From Setophaga petechia (taxonomy: Eukaryota; Chordata; Aves; Passeriformes; Parulidae): 64,000 bases of DNA. Shown one piece after another: positions 1 through 12,343 of the stretch. The stretch is from NCBI GenBank assembly GCA_024362935.1, contig JANCRA010000003.1, positions 6,128,001 through 6,192,000 of the forward strand, in the 5' to 3' direction. Numbering within the stretch: position 1 is the stretch's first letter; every line of letters begins with the position of its first letter. The notes beneath the pieces were generated by a model. That model had not been told where the DNA came from. It did not search any database and worked only from the letters and a program-made list of their open reading frames with translations. Position numbers and translations under genes: made by a program.

Positions 1-3000
1 TGAACACATGCATCAAAATTTTAATTTAAAAATTGTGTTTAAAAATGTAAAATTAAGCCATCCTCACTGCATGGTGGATTTAATTGTGTCCATGTGCTGA
101 GGCTCAGGGTGCAAGTCAGTTCATATCATCTTGATACCTGGAAGGGCCACAGCACACAATTTCCACAGCACCACAAGGAAATTAGGCAGGCCCCGAGCTC
201 ACAGGAAAATTAATCCAGCAAACAGCACATTTATTACATGTATCCAATGGGCTCTCAGCGAAAATGGCAATCAGAAACGTGTTCAAAAGTATTAATGAGA
301 AGGGCACCGAACATCTGAAGGCCAAATATTTACTCCTCACCAGTATGATGTCTTTTGGAATCCAGACTAGCTTTGGATATGATGCCCAGCTCTGCAGCAA
401 AATTACTAGACATGCTCTGAGGGATGGGGAGAGAGGAATCACCTCAGGGAATTGAGCACTGTGACAGGTCTGTGGTTCAGAGCTTACTGAATTTTACGAG
501 AGACAACTAATTGTAATTACTGCTCCCCCAAACTAATTTCAAGCATTTCTCCAAAATACACAGGCTGCTACAGAGGCTCGTGCGCATAATGAACATCTGT
601 AGTAAAACTGCTTTATTATGGGTTGTTTGATGCTGTTTATTGCATACCCATTGGTTTTTGGAATGGCATTAGTGAGCAGCATTTTGAAGATGGATGCTAA
701 ATTTTGCTGTGGCAAATTAGTGTCAACCAAGAACATATTAGCAAATAAAAGAGTGCATCTGCTCTGAACAATGGTTTTTCTTTGCATCATGATGATGATT
801 GAAAGGCTATAATAAAGAAATGATACATGTACTCTATCTCCCAAACTACATTAAAAAGCTGTTGCAGGCAATCAGCAGTGCAGCAGGATAGACAACTGTG
901 TTGCATGTGGGCAGTGGAGGAGCTGATGCAGCTTACCTTGGTTCATGAGGAGAACACCATCCTCAGTACCAAAATGCAGTGCAGTGCAAAGTGTTTGCTG
1001 TCTCCCCTGCCAGCAGCCTTTGTTGCAACTATCTCTCCTCTGTCCTTATTTCCTGGATATCTCTTTGGATTTGTCTCCCTTTCCTCCCCTCTAGATTAAT
1101 ATCAATTCCAGGCCAGGACATGGAAACTCCCTCGATGATCATTGCAGTAAAACTTCAAGAAAAGTCTTTCTGAGATACAGAGAGCAACATATGGGGACAG
1201 TTTGCTTTATGTCTCATTTTTCATACTAATGTGGTTATTTTATAGGACTGCATCTCATCTCCTGTCTGACTAATGCCTGAGCTCTGTCTCATTTAAATGA
1301 GAGTCTCCTCAGGTTCACTAAAGCACAAGAGGTTTGAAACTTTATCATGCAGCTGATGCTGCGGTGAATATTTGCTTAACATTGCTCAACAGTGAATAAC
1401 TGCCCTCTTCAATATCCTGAATTTTGCCCTCTCATAGGCAGCTCAGTCAGAACAGAAGTGCTATGGTATGAACTTGAATTTATTTTTCCTTAGACACAAG
1501 GAAATTGTGGTTCAAATCACTCGTGTGGTTTAGGTTTCCCTAGAGCAACTCCAGTGCGTGATACTCACAGTCACTTGGCAGACTCCTTGCGGGTGTCAAA
1601 AATGTTCTTGGCTCAAACCAAATGTCTGAGCAAGTACATTTCCTTGAGGGCAGTGCTAGACACAGTAAAAATGTCCTCCAGAGCAACTACTTAAGAGAGA
1701 TAAACTTTTTAAATGGGGGCTTTGGGGCAAAATTTCTGTTTCTAATTACTGGAGCAGGGGGAATCGTGAGGGATGAGGATGGAAAGAGAGGAAACATCCA
1801 TTAGGAATTTCAAAAACAAGGGGTTCTTTTGTCTTTAGAATTCTCACTTTAAATTACTTTAAATTGTGAAATGTAGGTTTATTTTTAGGAAAAAAAACTT
1901 TCAAAATGATAAGTTAGATGTTTGAGTGAAATATATTAAAACCATTCATGTGAAATATTTCAGTGATTCACATCTGTATTTGGGGACATGATTTCAGGGT
2001 AAACACATTTGCAAAATTTCAACTTTGTCTTGCCTTGAGTCTGGAAATGTTTGTTGTTGGTTTTGTTTTGTTTTGTTTTAGATTTTGTTGGAAGAGGAAG
2101 TTGGATTTCTGCCCAAATACATGTCCAAGAAACAGTTCATATTAGAAATATTTTCATGTCCATAGAAAGTGCAGTTCTGTGAGCAAAGCTTGTCCAGGGA
2201 ATGAATGCTGGTATGACTGCTAGGGGCATTACAAATGTGATTAATGAAGGTGAAGTTCAGAGAGTCAATGTATTGTGAACTCTCCTCTTACAGAGCTTGA
2301 AGTAGCACTCCAGGAGCTCACAGGTGAAGGGATTAGAGTTTGGAATTTCTATGTCCTGCCTGCCAGCTCTGATGACAAGGATGAGGTCTCTGTGGACAGC
2401 TGGTGCCTGGCTGGTTCAGCTGGAGCACTCAGGACCAGGGAAGCTCCGGCCCAGGGCTGTGTCCTGCCACCTGTTAATCACCCCAACAGGACTGACTGCT
2501 TTCCAGGGGAAGTGACACACCCCAGGATTCAGGCTCTGGTCCTCGATGACATTTCAGTGGTCTTAGCAAAATTTAAAAGGGATTTAGCTGCCAAAAAGGA
2601 CAGTTCTCAAAATTCCTGCCTAGACCCCACTGCCTTCAGAAAGTTATTCCTCCCTAACTTCCTGGTGCCTGCTCAAAAGACCTTTTATTGGAGAAATACA
2701 TGCACATCCCTGGAGCAGAGACAAGGTCCAACCTCCCAGCTGCACACTCTCTAATCTCACTTTGTTCCCTCTGGCATCCCCACTCACTCCATAGCTTCAT
2801 ACTGCACTGCTACAGCAAGTGGCTGTCAGCAGAGTGCAGGGAACTGCTGCCCCACCTTCTCTCCTTCACAGCTCTACTGTAAAAGGTTTGAACTTTGTCA
2901 TAACTGCCCAGAGTGTGGTGTTTGGGGCACCTCATCAGGACAGGAGAAGGACATTTGGAACCCATGTTCAAAACATTTCTCAAAAAGGCAAAAATCCCAT

Positions 3001-4887
3001 GTGGCCAAAGACAGAAAATGTGTATCTCACTTTTTAATAACTTCTGGAGCAGCAGGCATTAAATAAAATGTTAAATATCCCCTCCTCTTTCTGTGACAGT
3101 GTATAAAGGGAAAGGAATCTATTCATCCAAACAAAAAAACAACTTGGCACCTAAAGGGACTGGGTTATACACCCCAGCTTTACGTAGATACTGAATTAAT
3201 ACCTAGGTGTAGACATCCAAATCCTGAAGAAACACTGGATTTCAGTCCCTATCAGTTAGTAGGGACTCATGGAATTTCATGATAGGCAAGGAGAAGGTCA
3301 GTAGGGAAAAATACATTAACATGATGAAATTATCACATGCAATTGTGGTGGAGGTCCTCTGTCACACATGGAATACACCACAACACTCACTGACACTGCT
3401 GCTGCTGACAAAGGTTTGTATGAATTAAAAGTGCATTAAGATAAATTCATCAATGTGAGGTACTGAGCAAAGAGAGGACACCAATGATGCACTGGAAGCT
3501 CTGGACTGGATGATTGCATCAAGAACACACCAGTGTTCATCTGCCTCTTTCTTACATACTTCTCCAAGCACCTGACACAGTGCACTGATGGAAACAGGGT
3601 AAAGGAATAGCTTTGATTTGCTGATTTTCCAGCTTGCCTGCCCTTCTGGGTCTTATCTTTAAATGCCACTTCTTTGAATTTAAAACAGAAGACATCATCT
3701 TTTCTCACAGACCACCTTTCTTGAGCCCTGCTAGCTGTGTGTGACAAGGACATAAACTCTTGGACTCAGAAGCATAAAAATGTGGTGTGTGCTGTGATGC
3801 AGACTTCACTGTCTGACCAGAACACGACTTGGACCATTGAGTTTTACTCTTTCTTTTGAATCTGAATTAGCTCATAAAATCACTTGTTCATGACCTGCTA
3901 GTGATTTTAATGACAAAAATCACTGACAATCCTAAATGCCACTAGTCAATGTCTGTTTTACATACTCAGCTATAAATTGCAATAGGAATAATTCCTTTTT
4001 CTCATGCTTCATGTTTCTCATTTCAAAAATGAAAGCTTCTTAGAGCCTTTGTGTTCCTATACATGTGAACCTGGAATTATGTTCAATACATGCATGAATA
4101 ATACAAATTTTATCTACCACATGGAAGCAGTCAGCTGATGATTTTTCATGGTGTGCGGAGTAGTCCCTGATGTGGGATAAACTTCTCTTCTATTGATAAA
4201 GACCTCATTTTCCCTCAAAAACTCTTCTCATGTGAGACCCCAGCCTATATTTTTTTATTCCTGTCTTTCTTTTTAACCCAGGAGAGCTTGAGAACCAAAA
4301 TATAATATTTTCTCAAACTGAGTGAAGCTGACACATCGCTAGGGAAGGGTTAAAGAAAAACAAACTCCCCTCAAGATGTTCCTGGAAAACCCAAGCAGAT
4401 AAACACATGGGAAGCTCAGACAGCCAGCCTTCTGTTAAGTGTGTGAGAGAAATTTCCCATCTTGAGGTAAGGAAGACAGAGGCACTGTTAAATTATGTTT
4501 CCCGTGAGTGTTACTAAAGCATACTTACACATATTATATGAGGTAGAAAATTAGTACTTTGAATTGTTATGGTTACATTTGCAGTAAAGTGTAAGTGTTT
4601 GCAGTTTTTCAGAAGTTTGCCTATGGTTCATCGTGCAGTTCACCCACTGAGAAGAACATTTACTTGCTGTAAAATAGCAGAACAGATCAACAGCTACAAG
4701 GGAACAACTGCAAAACCTACCCAGAGTCCTGTTTCTGGAAGAGGTGATTATTCTAGAGATGAAAAAACTGAACTGACAGCCTCAGGCTTCACATTTATCC
4801 AGAGCTCACCTTTGGAAAGGTTTAGGCCTGATCCTCAGCGCACACTCAGCAGAGATATTGGAGGTCCTGAACATTTTTGCATCAGTC
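1..4887. other. Unique AT-rich non-coding DNA
   Basis: No gene is recognised. The stretch is unique-looking AT-rich DNA with scattered short open frames on both strands. The longest (2275-2754, plus strand) opens with GTG and contains no methionine codon, so it is not a credible vertebrate CDS. A short (TTTTG)n run sits at 2061-2080. The segment at about 200-800 has many ATTA/TAAT cores and balanced composition and could hold regulatory DNA, but this cannot be shown without a cross-species alignment. Confidence 0.6.
2061..2080. repeat. (TTTTG)n microsatellite
   Basis: Three TTTTG units followed by a TTTTA unit form a short pentanucleotide repeat. The flanks are ordinary unique DNA. Confidence 0.8.
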
Positions 4888-4893
4888 TCTGAC
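4888..4893 (+). repeat. Left 6-bp target-site duplication of the solo LTR
   Basis: TCTGAC lies directly before the LTR and is repeated exactly at 5286-5291, directly after it. A 6-bp duplication is the size usually made by class II (ERVK-like) retroviral integrases. Confidence 0.85.
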
Positions 4894-5285
4894 TGTCGTA
4901 GACATTCTTCTTGAAAAATCCTTTCTTAGGATTTTTCCCTGCTGGAGCTCAGAGGCTCAGCAGTAAATGTAAACAATTATTATCTGCTGCTGTGGAATGC
5001 AACAAGTCCACCTGTGATTGGTCCCCTGTAGATGTTTATATCTGCTGACCATTCACAGGAGGACTGCTATCGCTCTGTGCTGAGACACAGACGTTGTTAT
5101 TCATTCTTTCTATATCTCTCTCTTAGCTTAGCAGCTTCAGAAGAAGCCTCTTGCTTTTCTATCTTTATGTAGCATAGTTATAATGCTGTATATATATCAC
5201 AATATAATAAATCTAGCCTTCTGATCATAGAATCAAGATCCTGTCTCATCCATCCTCTAACAAACCCCTGTGAACACCGACAACA
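4894..5285 (+). mobile_element. Solo LTR of a class II (ERVK-like) endogenous retrovirus
   Basis: This 392-bp element starts TGT and ends ACA and is flanked by perfect TCTGAC duplications, so both edges are well defined. Inside, on the plus strand, it has an inverted CCAAT box (ATTGG within 5016-5021), a TATA-like TTTATAT at 5035-5041 and a poly(A) signal AATAAA at 5206-5211, in the order expected for U3-R-U5. No primer-binding site, polypurine tract or gag/pol sequence flanks it, so the provirus has been lost by LTR-LTR recombination. The general sequence matches a songbird LTR type I remember, but I cannot name the family. The perfect duplication suggests a fairly recent insertion. Confidence 0.85.
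5206..5211 (+). promoter_or_regulatory. LTR poly(A) signal AATAAA
   Basis: A canonical AATAAA lies about 75 bp before the 3' edge of the solo LTR, the usual place for the R-region poly(A) signal. Confidence 0.6.
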
Positions 5286-5291
5286 TCTGAC
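5286..5291 (+). repeat. Right 6-bp target-site duplication of the solo LTR
   Basis: TCTGAC, identical to 4888-4893, closes the insertion. Confidence 0.85.
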
Positions 5292-5503
5292 CCTGGGGGT
5301 GTGAGTGTACTCCTGAATCAAGGCTCAGTGTTACAGCACAGCTTAAATAAGTTCAGGATTTCTCTGATAGTGACGTGTCTCTAGCATTGTTAGGAAAGTT
5401 GTGGTACCCAGGTCTCAGAATTTTTTAGATACATATAAGTGTAACTGTGTATATACTGAAATATTTTATCTATGTGTGTATCTATATTTATACATTTATT
5501 TGC

Positions 5504-5597
5504 ATATGTATATATATAATGTATATAATATATATATATATATTGCTAATATATATATATATATTGCTATATACTTCATATATACTAAAATGCTATA
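5504..5597. repeat. TA-rich microsatellite with internal duplications
   Basis: Two long (TA)n runs are each followed by TTGCTA, and the phrase TGCTATATACTT occurs twice near the right end. This suggests slippage plus short segment duplication. The transcript-like open frames over it (5401-5677, rich in Tyr and Ile) are products of the TA repeat. Confidence 0.85.
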
Positions 5598-7499
5598 TAC
5601 TTAATTTAGGTAGCCCCAGTACTGTGAGAAGTGGGAAGAAGGCTGAGCTCTGGCAGCCCTGGGCAGTGGTGATATGAATTGCTCCCTTTTCTCTCTCTTA
5701 AATGTAGATAACAGAGGTACCTTCCACAGACAGACTGAGCACAGCCCAATAGCAATTGCAAGGGATTTTGAATTGGATAATCAGCTCTCATGCATGCAAT
5801 AAATTACATGCTTTTCGTGTATCTACAGAGCACACATGTCAGGAAGAAAAAAAAAAAAGAAAATAAATTAAATCAAAATCTCTGGCTGAGGGAAAGTGTT
5901 TCTTATTTCTTAGTCCACACAGCAGAGACTGCTAACCCCATCCTCACCCTGACTCATGTGACCAAGGACTAATTCAGGGGAACTAAACATCTCCTGAGGG
6001 TTTGGCACTTTGCTGTCACTGAGCAAGACACAGCACCACAAACTCATTTCAATCTCTGCTCTCTTTCCTGCCAAGGAAGGAAGAAAAGCAGAGAAGTTCT
6101 CTGGTACCTCTACTGCACCAGCAGGAGCATTCAGCCCCTTTCCTGAGTGCTGATCAACCTAAATGCTTTATCATTGCACCATAAACAAGGACAAAACCCA
6201 GGAATGGCAAATTAAGGTGTCTAAGGCCACACTGAAGTCTGGATCACAACAGAGCACTTAATTTCTCTGTAAACTCTAAATTCTCCTGATCCTTTCTTCC
6301 CCTAATTGCAGCCCTAAGCAAAATCACTTGAATGTCTTGGGCTGTCAGGTAAGGTATGTTGGTGTGCACATGTCCATGAGAATAAACTTCCATCAAATTG
6401 CCACTTTATTTTCAGTGCCCCCACTGTGGGATGGAGTTTGATGTCACTATACAGCAATATATCAAAATATTCCATGGCAAAAAAAAAAAAAAGACAAAGC
6501 AAGAGCTTTGGCCTTTGAATTCTGAGGTCAGTCTGACTGAAAGCAGAGATCCAACCCTCAGCTCAAGCGACCTTTAACTTTGTTGGCTTTACTAGCAGTG
6601 GTTTTGTCCCTGTGGCACATATTGAGCACCCATTTCAGCCAAGCATTCAGAAAATGATTCTTCCCTTTCTGTTGCAAAATTGTCTGCAAAGTTATATGCA
6701 ATTGCTTCAAAGGGAAATTTCTTTTCAGTGGTTAGTATGGGAACTGATTTCTTAAAATGAGTAAGTGCTTTTCTGTGGTAAATCTCTGTCTAGATTTACT
6801 AGTCATTTGTTCTTTGAAGATGCTCTACATATCCAGAGGCAGGACCAGTTGAATAATATCAAATTAACATACAGAGAAAAATCACCAAAAAAACCATTTA
6901 ATTTTTGTCAATCACTCATAAGAGTCTTTTAACTTGTAGGTGTAAAGCTAATGTGGAAGTGTTGAATTTCTCTGATTTCTATTAAGCAATCACTCTTTAC
7001 TGAATGTCATAAGAAGCCATGTATCCTGCATCAAATGCTGAAAACATTCAGAGCAGGATGCTCTATGGAGTAAAGCAAAATATAGAAGAGCAAGGTGAGA
7101 AGTCAGTACCTTATTTCCACAATCAAAAAAAAAAGGGTCTGGACATGTGGGAGAAAACACATTAAAGAGAGAACAATGCCTGGGAGAGGCAGTTTGAGGA
7201 TAGAGGAGGGGTACTGAGCTCCACTGTTGCCAAGTATTCAGCAGAAAATGGCCCAAGACTGAACACGTCCTTTTATGGCAGTGGGACGAGAGCAAAACCA
7301 TCATGGGGAGAAGGAACAGAGATGAGGGGAAGTGATTTCAGTTTTGCCTTCTTGGCTTTCTTCTTTCTGAACAAGCTACTTCTTCACCTCTAAACTCATC
7401 ACCTTCCACCACAAATGGTCACCTCATTAGGGCTTCTGCAATAAACACTGATGCTTTAAATTCAATCAGAACTTTTACATACAGCACGCTGGGGCTGCA

Positions 7500-7860
7500 C
7501 CATTAGTTAAAAACAAAGGTCACCCTTTTCTCTTTGTTGTCTGCTAATATGATTTGGAATATTACTGCTTTGCAGCTATTACTGTTTACACTGGGTGATT
7601 GGCTAGACTCATTAAAGTGAATGAATGCCAGGAGATGACATCATTTACATTTAATTGTCTTGTTTCTCAACAAAGTCTATACAGTTGTTTTAATAAAGGG
7701 CAGGGGAAGATAAAGGCTACATTTGCATTATCTAAGCAGCTTTTGACAAGGATCTAGGATGTTGTTGACATTTATTGTTTACAAATGAGATAATCAAATA
7801 TTTTTTTGTTTTGCAATTGTTGCTCCTTTTTTTTCAGTAAGCTATAGTTTTTTAATTACT
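7500..7860. promoter_or_regulatory. Candidate conserved non-coding element
   Basis: The segment is free of visible repeats and dense in short motifs typical of developmental enhancers: several TAAT/ATTA homeodomain cores, AACAAAG (SOX-like), TGTTTAC (FOX-like) twice, and TGACATCA (CRE/AP-1-like). Such motifs occur by chance in AT-rich DNA, so this is only a suggestion. No conservation evidence is available from the sequence alone. Confidence 0.25.
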
Positions 7861-9078
7861 CTTATTATTCCTGAATGCTAATGAACAATACTTAGTTTCA
7901 ACTTACTAGCAGAATCTTTCCAGGATTCAGAACAACTGACACATGTTCAGTTTGCTCAAATTCCACTTGCTTGCACAAATTCCTAATGCACCAACTTCAC
8001 TGTAACTAGAACAAGACTTTAAACATAGCCATAAGCTGCAGACTTTTGTGAATTGGGGCATTCCAGCTTCAGAAATCATGTGGTCAATATTTTCTGGGAA
8101 AGTTGTCCATTTTTCTATCTAAGATTTCCAGACAATATAAATAAAACATGCAATATATGGCTGATTTTTCACCTTTTTTTGTAGTCCCATGTTTGAATAA
8201 AAGACAAATTGTGTGATGGGCTGGTATGTGCAGACATCACCATCCTTCCTCTTGTGACCTCACAGTAGAACTATGTGGCTGACAAACCTCCTGCTCCAAA
8301 CCTTCCCCATCATGTCTTAGTCACAGTTCATTTTTTCCTTTATTTTCTACCCCAAAAGTCCCTTGGGATTGCAGCTGTGCTAACTTCTTTCTGCATTCAT
8401 GCATCCAGCCCAAAATACAAACGTTATCCACTACTAAGCCAAACGTGCCATTGCCAAACGTGGATCCTATTCCATATTTGATTTATAATTTTGTCTTCAA
8501 GGAGTTGTTCTGTGGACAAAGATATCTCAGCCTATTTCCCTGTCCATGGTGAGGAGGGAAGTACCTGGCATTCTCCAGAGCAGGTCTGCAGAGTGTTTTG
8601 CTTTTTGGTGCACTGTGTGTCCAAGTATCTGTCCTGTATCCTCTCAGATGCTGCTGTTTGGTGAAAAAAGCTGGTATTAAATGTACACAAGACAAAGAAG
8701 AAAATTCTAAAAATTTCTAAACTATTCAGACAGTGATGTTGACAGCACATTCTGGGTTTGTGTGATGTCTAAGATCCAGCTATATAAAGGATGGAGGCTG
8801 CCTATTTAACCCTGACCTTCCAGAAGTCAGGATGTGGTGATGGCAACCCCTCCTTCTCACCATCAACTGTAATGAGCTGGAGTCCAGAAGCCAGTCTGAC
8901 TTGCTCATGAATATCTTGGATTTAGGTATCCTAAGACATGTCAGAGTCCACCTTAGGTTTCCACAGTGAGGGGGGTTGAGTAACACCAGTAAATTCTTTG
9001 CACCCTTTCCAAATTTCTCAAGGACTTTCTTTTGAATTTGAATATAAACAAGGAAGAGCATTCTTTCATCCTAAATTT

Positions 9079-9096
9079 AAAAAAAAAAAAAAAAAA
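9079..9096 (+). repeat. Poly(A) tract of 18 A
   Basis: An uninterrupted A run. The sequence before it does not resemble a recognised retroposon, so I call it a simple homopolymer. Confidence 0.8.
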
Positions 9097-12000
9097 GTGA
9101 AAATTTAAGTTTTATCCAGTCATCCCGTCTCTGGAAGGGACCAGTCCATGATCATTTTGTGTCCTTCAGTCCACAGACTTCATCTGTTCTGCAAAGAAGC
9201 CCAAGGCTATAGTGGAATAACCTGCTGGTTACATCCATGCCTGTATTTAATGTAGGTGAGAATGCACTGGTTTGAAGCACTGTTTCTACCAAGAGTATGA
9301 ATGCCAATTTCTATTCAATTGGCAATAAGCATTTGGGACTTAATTCTCTGCTCCAACTTTATACTGGTGTAGATTCAGTGGAATTACACAGATTTACAGT
9401 TCATAGGAGACAACACAAATCAATTATTTCATTTGTAACAGGAGCTAAATTCAATTATATATGTTGTATATTTTTATAATTTTTCCCTGTTAAAGAACAA
9501 ACAAAAAAACCCTAATAAAATCTATTGTATTGTTTGTAACTGGTGAGTTAAACCAATTAACAGATTACCAAAGAGCTGCTCCCATTATATAGAGTGTGCC
9601 TCTATATTTGGGGTAATCTTAAAATATCCCACCATTTCTCAGTGGGTATTGTGAAACAGTAGCAAGAAAAATAAGCAGAGTACTGCTTCACTTTTGTCTA
9701 ATTACTCTGGCAGATGAAGGTGAAACATTATTAGCCAGTAACATATGGGCTTGAGCTTGGAGAAGTTCCCAGCAAGATTCCTTTTTATCCCAGGCATATT
9801 TTATCATTTAATTTAAGGGCACTAATCCATGGGTGAGCCTCTGCCTGCCACTCTGTCACCTGCTTTCTCACACTTATCAAACATATTCCTAATCTCAGTC
9901 GTGCTTTCTTCTGCTTCCTTCCAGTGCAAACAACCCCTGGCCTGATGCTGATGACACTGATGGGTCAGGAGTTGCATTGGGATGTGAGCCTGATCTTCAC
10001 ATGACAGCCATAAAACTGAGAATTTACTGTTTGGGTACAATAAGAGGGTTTAACAATGCTGATGGTATCTACCAGTCCCATAATGAAGAGAAGATGTCCT
10101 TTGCTTCCTCTGAGAAACTCATTTTTCAGTGCTGTGAACAGGACTGTGTCAATACTGCTGTTACTTCAGCACTGAAGCAGCATTTCAACCTGCTAAATAT
10201 AGGTAATGTAGGAAGGCACACCCACACAAGCACCATTTTTCCACTTCTACTTTAGTCCCAACACTCCCCAGTTAGTTACATTTAGCTCGTATTGGAGGTG
10301 CCCAAAATACTCACATTAAAACAAGCCTGTGTTCTCCTCAGGCAGCTCGTCAAGCCCACAAACAATAATTGCATCCCTTGCTGTAATAATGCACAACTTT
10401 GCATGTGCTCATTCATTTAATCCCCCAGCACTCTGCTTGTGCTGACTGCAGCTCCACAGCCAGCAGATAACAATGTCAAGAGTAAAGAGACAGGGTTTCA
10501 GTTTTCAAACACAGGAAACTTAATCCCTAATCTGGATGCTCCAAATTGCCACTTAGACATGTAAATGTCAATTTTATGCACCTAAGTGCCAATTTGAGTG
10601 TCCAAATGCCTGACTTGGACATCTCATTAAGGCACCCATTGGGTTATATTGCTTGTTTTACCTATCTGAGTGCACATTATGTGCTGTAAGCAATTATGGT
10701 CTGTACCATGCAAGTAAATCAATTCATTCGAGTGGCTTTGCAGAAGAAAGTGATTTCAGCACAGCAGAAAATATTAAAAACAAGTAGCTCATCATGTGTC
10801 AGTGTCACACATACCTAGGTCTCCTCTCCATTCCCCATCACCCAGTGACTGAGAGCCTCCATTTACTGTAATTTCCAAAAAATATCTCAATCTGAGCATG
10901 GCCATTTGGGCCCCCTGCTCCTGCTGCTGCATTGCAATCTGCCTGCTGTGTTCCTTGAGTTCAGTGAATTATGTGGGGCACTCCTGAGCCAGCAAGGTGG
11001 GAGCTGAGCAGTGCCTCATACAGCCAGGGCTGCCAGGGAATCCAGACACTCCTCACTCCACACATTCCAGGGTACTAATGGACATCTTAAAATAGGATTC
11101 TGGGTGTCATTGTGTCCATCCTCCCTTTCAAAACAGTGTTTAAGTGGCCTTGAGAAAATGAGACTAAATAATACCCAGCATGCTTTACCCTGAGATGCCT
11201 TAAAATGCTGCAAGCAGAAAAGCACAGGCCAAGGCCACTTTACCCTAACCTTTTCTGAGCAACAATGTCTAATATCTCTTTCACATCACAGCACAGATTG
11301 TAAAATGAGGTGCAATTTGCAGCTTTAAGAGGATGAGGAAAAGAGCAGCCAAAAACTGGCAGTGCATTCTCTTAGCAGGAAAGGACTGCCCAGTGTGTTA
11401 TCAGTTTATTTTTTTCACTCTTTGCCTGACCAAAATGACCATTTCAAAATTTCTGAGGAAAGAGAAGGAGCACCTCAAAATTATTCCTGGAACAAGCCCA
11501 TACTCTTTGTCTGGGGATTTGCTTGGTTTTAATGGGCAATTTCTTTGTCTTGACTGCTTTCTGCAGGCAGGGCGTTGTTAAAGATGTGCTCACACAGTCA
11601 CCCTCACAAAGAAAGTCGACATGGAAAATGAGAAATACCACCCAGCAAGGCTGCTGTCAGTGCCAGGGACACTGGTCTCAGTGCTGCAAACCCTCAGCTT
11701 TGTGAGGAAACTGCTCCAGCTCCTGCAGTTATGGGGCATGAATGTCCTTAGCATGGGCAATACCTTCCAACCCCTTTCTGGGGTTTGGGGAGGATTTGAA
11801 GTGGGAGATCCCAGCCCACTGTTGATGTCTCCTAAGCTCCCAGTGATGCTTTGAATACCAAACCACTGAAAGTGCTCAGTTCTAGGAGTTCACTGTGCTG
11901 ACACCCAGCTTGTTCCTCCTCTCATAAAGAGGACCCAGCCAACATTCTGCCAAATTTTCTGTTGCATCCAGACGCCAGACTGTGGGTCTGGTCCTGGAAA

Positions 12001-12327
12001 AGCACTGCATCTTCTGGAAGGTTACTCCTGTGGAAATGGAGTGAGGAAATGAGCCAAACAAGAGGTTGACTGGGCTCCCTCACACAGAAAGCAGCACAGA
12101 GACAAAGAATTTGTGTCCAAAGCCATGAAAGAAATCTGCAGCCTTTAGAATGCAGCAATGATCTCAGTACGTTTTGGGGAAGGGAACCATGACAATTAGC
12201 ATCTCTTCATAATACAGCTTCTAGGATTCTTCAGCAAAGTCCAGACAATGACAAGCCCATGTACAGCAAATTATAGTTGCTCATGCATATGTGATTACTT
12301 GCTATGTGCAAGTGATATGAGGGAATG

Positions 12328-12343
12328 TAATATATATATATTA
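12328..12343. repeat. Perfect TA-rich palindrome
   Basis: TAATATATATATATTA is a 16-bp perfect palindrome made mostly of a short (TA)n run. It can form a cruciform but is probably just a microsatellite. Confidence 0.7.

Larger units (their letters stand above)
5600..9100. other. Unique non-coding DNA with short poly(A) tracts
   Basis: No gene is recognised. Homopolymer A runs lie at 5847-5858 (12 A), 6479-6492 (14 A) and 9079-9096 (18 A). None is preceded by sequence I can identify as a retroposed gene. The part at 7500-7860 is listed separately as a candidate regulatory element. Confidence 0.6.

Noticed and set aside
2275..2754. 159-codon plus-strand frame, the longest in unique DNA
   Set aside because: It starts with GTG and has no methionine codon anywhere, no recognisable domain, and no splice or promoter context.
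9108..9170. Antisense CR1 3' end (CTCTGGAAGGGACCAG-like phrase)
   Set aside because: Only about 40 bp look similar and the terminal phrase is missing, so chance cannot be excluded.
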